Positions 58,719-64,000 of a stretch of DNA of 64,000 bases are shown piece by piece (the stretch's first letter is position 1; every line of letters starts with the position of its first letter). The notes under the pieces were generated by a model. That model had not been told where the DNA came from and ran no database searches. It saw nothing but the letters and a program-made list of their open reading frames with translations. Where the stretch lies: positions 15,958,945 to 16,022,944 of the forward strand of contig OV884059.1 of the NCBI GenBank assembly GCA_930367215.1. The letters run 5' to 3'. The DNA is from Pollenia angustigena. Its lineage: Eukaryota > Arthropoda > Insecta > Diptera > Polleniidae. Position numbers and translations under genes: made by a program.

Positions 58719-61700
58719 TAGGGTTTTATTTGTTTAATATTTTTGGCTTTTCTAAAATCTTTGGAAAAGGTTTCCTGATGAGCTGGTCTAAGCAACCGGC
58801 GAAATGCGCATAGAAGCTAGCTTTCCCTCAACAATAAATTTCAGTTTATTTATCGAATATGAAAAACTAGGAATTTAGCACGTCATACGGAAATTGTATT
58901 AATAATTTCTTTTGTTGTTGCTATAGCAGCGAGACCTGAAGAACAGGTGGTGTTGCTGAGTTGACAATCCAATCCAAGTCGTTCCGGTGCGTAGAACCGA
59001 TTGTCGTGGGAACGCTCCTTTTAGTTCTATTTCAAACTGGACTTAGCTCTATTTTATCTTAAAATCTGGTCACACTGATCGATAATATTCAGCTGTAAAA
59101 TACAAAATTATTTCATAATTAATTAAATTGTTTTGAACTATTTGCGCCAGAATATTGTTCTTTAAAGCCTGGTACTCTGTTCAGTATTTCGTGCTAAATG
59201 TTTTAAAAATCAATATAAAAAAATTTCTGTGAAATGCAAACGAAAAAATGTTGATAGAGTTGTACTCTATTTATATTACGAAAAACATGCGAAATGTTTC
59301 TAGCAAAATTGTTCTTTTCCGTGCGAAACAAGTGCAGCTCATATTATTTCGCACGGAATTTTAAGCAACAGCTAATCATTTTTTGTAATTTTTATTTTGT
59401 ATTTGTGAAGTGGGGTTTGTAACAAGCGTTTTAAAAAGGAAAATGTAGAAAAATGCGAAAGCTAATACATAATAAAATTAATTTTTTTTGTTTTTTGCTA
59501 TAGAAAATTATAGAAATAAAATTGTTTTACTTTTTTTAATCACAATTATGAAAACACATGGTTTTGTCATAGATGGGGGTAGTGCACTAGTTCAAAATGA
59601 TTGCAATAATTTTGTTGATGTTCAGTGATGAATTGAAAATAAGCAATCTCAGTACACATGAGTGATTGTAATGTTAAAACTTTTTGCGCTAAAAAAATTG
59701 GATTTAAAAAAATACAATCATCAGTATATATTGCAATTTTTTTTTCTTCACTTATTTGACTAAAAATTTTGCACACAATTTAAAATAGAAAACTTGTGTT
59801 TTCATGTTTTAATCCAAGAATTATTCCGTTATTGGCGGAATTTGATTAAGTTTAATTTCATTTGCTTAAGGCTGGATTACACTATCTCACAAGTCTTACG
59901 TATTCCATAATACTTTGTGAGATAGAAATCTAATGAGTTTTGTTGCGACTGTCAGAAAATCTAATGTAACATGACCATCACACAAAGTATAAACACTCAC
60001 ACATGAAATAAACTGCAACCCTGATCCAATGAAAAGTATTATTGTTTAGAAATTTTTCAAAAAACGATGAGGACGTATGGGATCATAATACATGTCATTT
60101 TCGTGACAATTTAAAAAAGAAAACTTGTGTTTTCATGATTAAATCCAAGAATTATTCCGTTTTTGGCGGAATTTCATTTGCTTAAGGCTGGATTGCACTA
60201 TATGCATATCATCAGAAAACCACAAAATAATTTTTTTTAATTTTTAGTGATAGTATGTGTTTGTATTGCTTTTTGATTGCAAGTTCAAATTTATCCTAAG
60301 CAGTTTTGGATTGAAATCCAGCAAAATCGGTTCAGTAGGATCAAATGTTACAAAAACTAACGTAAATGGTGGAATAATACACGGAGAAATAAGAGATTTT
60401 GCGCAAATTTGTTTTGTTCGACTGGAAATCATTTTTACTGGGAGACAAACAAATTTCTTTCTTGCCGGAATAATGGTTTTGGCACAAAAGTGTACATATA
60501 AGATAAGAATATCAAATATCAATCATATTTTGCTTATGTATATAAGAAGTATTTAATGTTCAAAATAAGCCAAGTCGGTCCATTACTTTCCCTCGAAATT
60601 TTGCTTTTGCCGATACATTTTTTAGGGAAGAGACAAACAATTTCGAGGACAATTTTCACAATAGGGATAAATATAAAAATTTAACCCTTGTTTCTAAAGA
60701 TATCTTTTTTTTCCAATAAACAAACATATAAAAATATTTACAATTATTTTATTTCGAAGACTAAGGGACTTATAGTGTAAAACGCAACGCCAACAATTTC
60801 ATTAAAAGCAAAAACAAAATCAAAAATATTTTATGAATTTGTTGTTGCTTTCTACAGACATTCATATTATTTGTTTTTTCAATTTTCAACGCCACAAAAT
60901 AGAAGTGTTTGAAATTTAAAAATTCAAGATGAATTTCTATAGAAAGTAACAAAAAAATTATAAAATATTTTTGATTTTGTTTTTGCTTTTGCTTTCGTCA
61001 CTTTTTTAGAAAAAATCATCAAAACGTCACTTTGTTAATATCGGAACAAAAACTCGTCAAATCTGGCAGCCCTGTTTTTATTATATTTATTTCTTTTGTT
61101 GACGTTTCGCTTTTATTTGACACTTAATTACTGGAAATATTACAGTATAAACAGAATTTGTTGTGTCTGTTTTCGCATTCAAATACAGAAACACTTTTAT
61201 CTCATAAATCGAGAAATGATGGAATTCTTTGTTTCACACTTCATGTTAGAAATTTTACGATGCGAGAAATACAGAAACGAGCTACAGAAACTTTATTTTG
61301 TTTTTTCTTTACCCACCAACAACTTCAATGAATGTTGGGAGAATTCCAACCAATTGTAGTGGGGAATGTAAGAAAAGATAAACTCACTGTTTATTGTTGT
61401 TGTTTTTGTTTTGTTGCTTTGATATTGTTACTCGTAAAACTAGTGCTTATAATTCTTATTCGCTTAACAGTCTTATTTGTATAATACCTTTTCCCAAAAA
61501 ATTTAGAAAAGCTAAAGATATACATAAGACATGCAAATAAAACTGTAGAGTGAATGAGAATTACAAACATTCAAATTGTATTTGCAACGATATCAAAGCT
61601 TACACAAAATACCAATCATTAACAGTATTTCATCTTCTCTTACATTCGGTAGAGTAAATTCGAAAATACAAGCGGATGTGTCGAGGAAGGCGATCTTCTA

Positions 61701-62618
61701 CCAAAATTTGATAGTTTGGACAGACTATGGCAATAACATGCCGTATGAAACTGTCTTGTTAGCAACACATTGTCCTTGTCTCCTCATGAAGGTGACACAC
61801 ACTTGACTTTTTCGAGAGAGAAAAACCTTCTCGCATTGTTTCCTGTTAAAAATCATTTGGAATGATGGGACAAAATTGCCAGAGAATTTTAATTCATAAT
61901 TGAATCGAAGTTTTTTTTTTCTGAAAAAGATAAACAAGTTTTGCATTTATGAAATGTAAATAAATTTAATAAATTGTTGTTGTGATCTACATTTATAAAA
62001 ATATGTAAATAAAAAAATTAAAATATGTGCATATCTTTAACTAAAATGCAAAAGGACGTAACAACACTTTTTATTTTTTTTTACAGAAGAAGCGTATATG
62101 CCGGTTAAATAAAATTCTTAAATTTAGCAGGTACAGCGCCTAGGATGCCTCTAGATGGGTCAAACGTATGACCAACCCCACTTTATTTTTCATCTCAATC
62201 ATTTATTTCTAACATACCTACGCGCTATCTCTATTCCTTAAGGGGCCTCCCATACAAATGTTCAATGCACATTAGAAATATATTGAAGAAAGAGTTCCAT
62301 AAATGCCCATGAGTCGCCCCTAGTGGGATATAATGTATGACCGACCTCAATTAAATTTATGTACTTAATATTTTCTGGAGAAATACTTGCCGCTTATCAC
62401 CACTTCTAAGGGAGGCTCCCATACAAATACTGCATTTAATGAAATTCTTAAATTTATTACTTTTATAAATAAAATCAAAAGTTGCTAACAGATTTTAATC
62501 ATTTATGGCTTGTTTTGTTTGTTTTTTTTTTATATCTGCAAAAAATTAGAAGCCTAGCTGCATTTTCCAATTTTTTATGAATTTAAAAAAAAAAAAATTT
62601 GAAATTTTGATAAAAAAA
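58719..62618. repeat. 3.89-kb tandem duplication, copy 2
   Basis: Second copy of 54828-58718. It differs most clearly by an extra CCTAGCTG near 62553, a longer poly-A near 62590, and a handful of point changes. Past about 62618 it meets sequence that does not occur after copy 1. The near identity means a very recent duplication or an assembly artefact. Confidence 0.93.
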
Positions 62619-63066
62619 TTTTTTTTCCAAAAAAAACTATGTTTCTAAAACGACGATCTTAAAAGAAATTTTATTGCGGAATTTCGGTTTTTTAGTAATT
62701 TTAATAAACTGTGCAACCTCCTGCATTTTCGAAATAACGGTATATCTCGAAAACTAGAGCTAACCTAAAAAAAGATGCGCACCATTAGATTCAACGTACC
62801 CGAATTATGCTAAAACGCCATATGCCCAGCCTGTCTAAGAAAAGGTGTAAATTTCGAGCACAGTGTAATCAATCAAGAATTCGATTTAAAAATTTGTTTA
62901 CGACCTTTTGCATATTAGGTGACGATATGTACATAAGATTTAAAAAAAAAATTTTAATTATTAAATGTCTGGTTGTTAATAGACAAAACGCTTTAAAAGC
63001 ACCATTGACGGTCTTGCAAGGCCGTCATGATATATGCGCATCTTTGATGTGTTTAAAGCACATTTT
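62619..63066. other. 3' flank of the fucosyltransferase gene
   Basis: Non-coding. The phrase ATATCGTCACCTAATATGCA (minus strand, about 62895-62915) resembles a phrase near 23860-23880, suggesting a small dispersed repeat. No separate gene is seen. Confidence 0.45.
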
Positions 63067-64000
63067 TTATTCGTTTAAATTTGTATACGTGGGCATTTTA
63101 AACGTTTCCACCTTATCCACCACCTTAAAGGAGGGAAAAAGACCCTCTTGATTGGTGCGTTTATTTGTACCGTTTGAAAATCCATCCCACTTGTTGCCAG
63201 CAATCCCTACTAAATCGCCCGGCTGCAAATCAATCTCATCAAAATTACGAGCCTTATGTGGTATCACCACTAAGCGATTGTGTGGATTTTGTGTGTCATA
63301 GGAGTAAATATCATCCAGCGATTTAAATCGATGCGCAACATCGGTATACAAAGTTTGCATAATTTCATATGCAGCACGGCAAATGTTTGAAGTGAAGGTA
63401 CAAACTAAATAGTCCGAAATTGACAATAAATGTAAGTCTAAAATGATGCCATGGAAGGATTCGTCCGAATAGCGTGTCGGGACAGCAGCCAAACGGGCCG
63501 CCTCGGTATCTCCAATGATCTCATATTCAGGATACTTCTTGCGGGCTTCTATAATAACTTGAGCATCATCGGAGGCTAGGAATATGCGTCTTGGTATGGT
63601 GGTACCATTGATTTCTTGTGTCAAAAAGTAATCTTCAACATGTGTCATATATTCTTCTATACTGTGGAAAGCCGCCTCAGTACCGACTTTGTCAGTGCGG
63701 CGCACGTGTACCCTAAAAGAACATAAAATTTATACACAAACATACAAACGATTTTGAAATAGGCTTCGTAACTCACCCCACTATTGGTCTCTTCCAACCC
63801 AGCTTTGCCATTCTTGATTCTAAGAATTCCTTTGTGCCTTGTTGTGGCCTTAATAAATACTTTAAGAATTGTCCCACCCACCATACAATTGGATCACCAT
63901 GTAAACGTTTCAGTCGCGGTGCCAAATCTTCGGGTATGGTCAAAGGCAAATATAGTGGGAAAGGCTTAAGAGTATGGATACGATCCAAAACTAACACTTG
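63067..64000 (-). CDS. Alpha-1,6-fucosyltransferase (FUT8/FucT6 family), C-terminal exons, 5' end outside window
   Basis: Family role: a Golgi membrane enzyme that adds core fucose from GDP-fucose to the innermost GlcNAc of N-glycans. The visible exons are 64000-63777 and 63712-63067, joined across a 64-bp intron (GTGAGT...TTTTAG) that splits a Gly codon. The exons carry [20 protein letters not shown], the GT23 donor-binding motif GVHVRRTDKVGTEAAFH, the ARKKYPEYEI region, ILDLHLLSISDYLVCTF, and the C-terminal SH3-like region with GLFPSFKV. The frame is open to TAA at 63067, and AATAAA overlaps the stop codon. Oddities: the near-invariant CTFSSQ is CTFTSN, YPDAAHR is YTDVAHR, the usual GNHWDG is GNKWDG, and PIVDSLHPRPP-like sequence is DRIHTLKPFPL. 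It may be a diverged paralogue rather than the ancestral gene. The upstream exons and membrane anchor lie beyond the right edge. Confidence 0.93.

Noticed and set aside
23860..62915. Shared phrase ATATCGTCACCTAA-ATGCAAAA at about 23870 and 62900
   Set aside because: Only some 25 bp match with confidence. Probably a fragment of a common repeat, too short to annotate.

Overview
The window is eukaryotic, AT-rich, dominated by transposable elements, and most likely from a fly (Diptera), probably a large-genome calyptrate such as a blow, flesh or house fly relative. The evidence is short introns with GT-AG borders (64 and 70 bp), an alpha-1,6-fucosyltransferase closest in wording to fly FucT6, and fly-type jockey, Helitron, hAT and mariner remnants. 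The species is inference. Only two expressed-looking genes are visible in 64 kb: a two-exon secreted proline-rich protein (24482-26728, minus) and the 3' part of an alpha-1,6-fucosyltransferase (63067 to the right edge, minus).

Layout. 1-9.4 kb: dispersed repeats, a 131-bp tandem array, a Helitron helicase tail, and an inverted-repeat element carrying a hairpin MITE and a 532-bp hAT-type element. 9.6-12.2 kb: a foldback-like element with long, internally repetitive ends; partial relatives lie at 17.5 and 36.7 kb. 14-24 kb: several inverted-repeat elements, a jockey reverse transcriptase tail, and a non-LTR RNase H tail. 24.4-27 kb: the secreted-protein gene with a TATA box. 27.6-36 kb: repeats, a mariner remnant with a nested MITE, and hairpin MITEs. 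36.9-41.2 kb: a non-LTR tail with RNase H, then a jockey-like copy inserted into a Helitron helicase. 41.5-48 kb: a decayed, intron-containing second copy of the fucosyltransferase gene. 45-54.7 kb: a deleted mariner, dispersed repeats, a hAT inside a hAT, a hAT transposase tail and another mariner remnant. 54.8-62.6 kb: two nearly identical tandem copies of a 3.89-kb unit. 63-64 kb: the open fucosyltransferase copy.

The most interesting biology is the fucosyltransferase pair. The broken copy keeps the canonical C-T-F-S-S-Q donor-binding motif. The copy whose frame is intact has C-T-F-T-S-N there and other unusual substitutions. The pair looks like a tandem duplication in which one copy died while the other diverged. 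Everything else is best explained by layered transposon insertion and local duplication. I see no operon, CRISPR array or prokaryotic feature and make no claim of a new multi-gene system.
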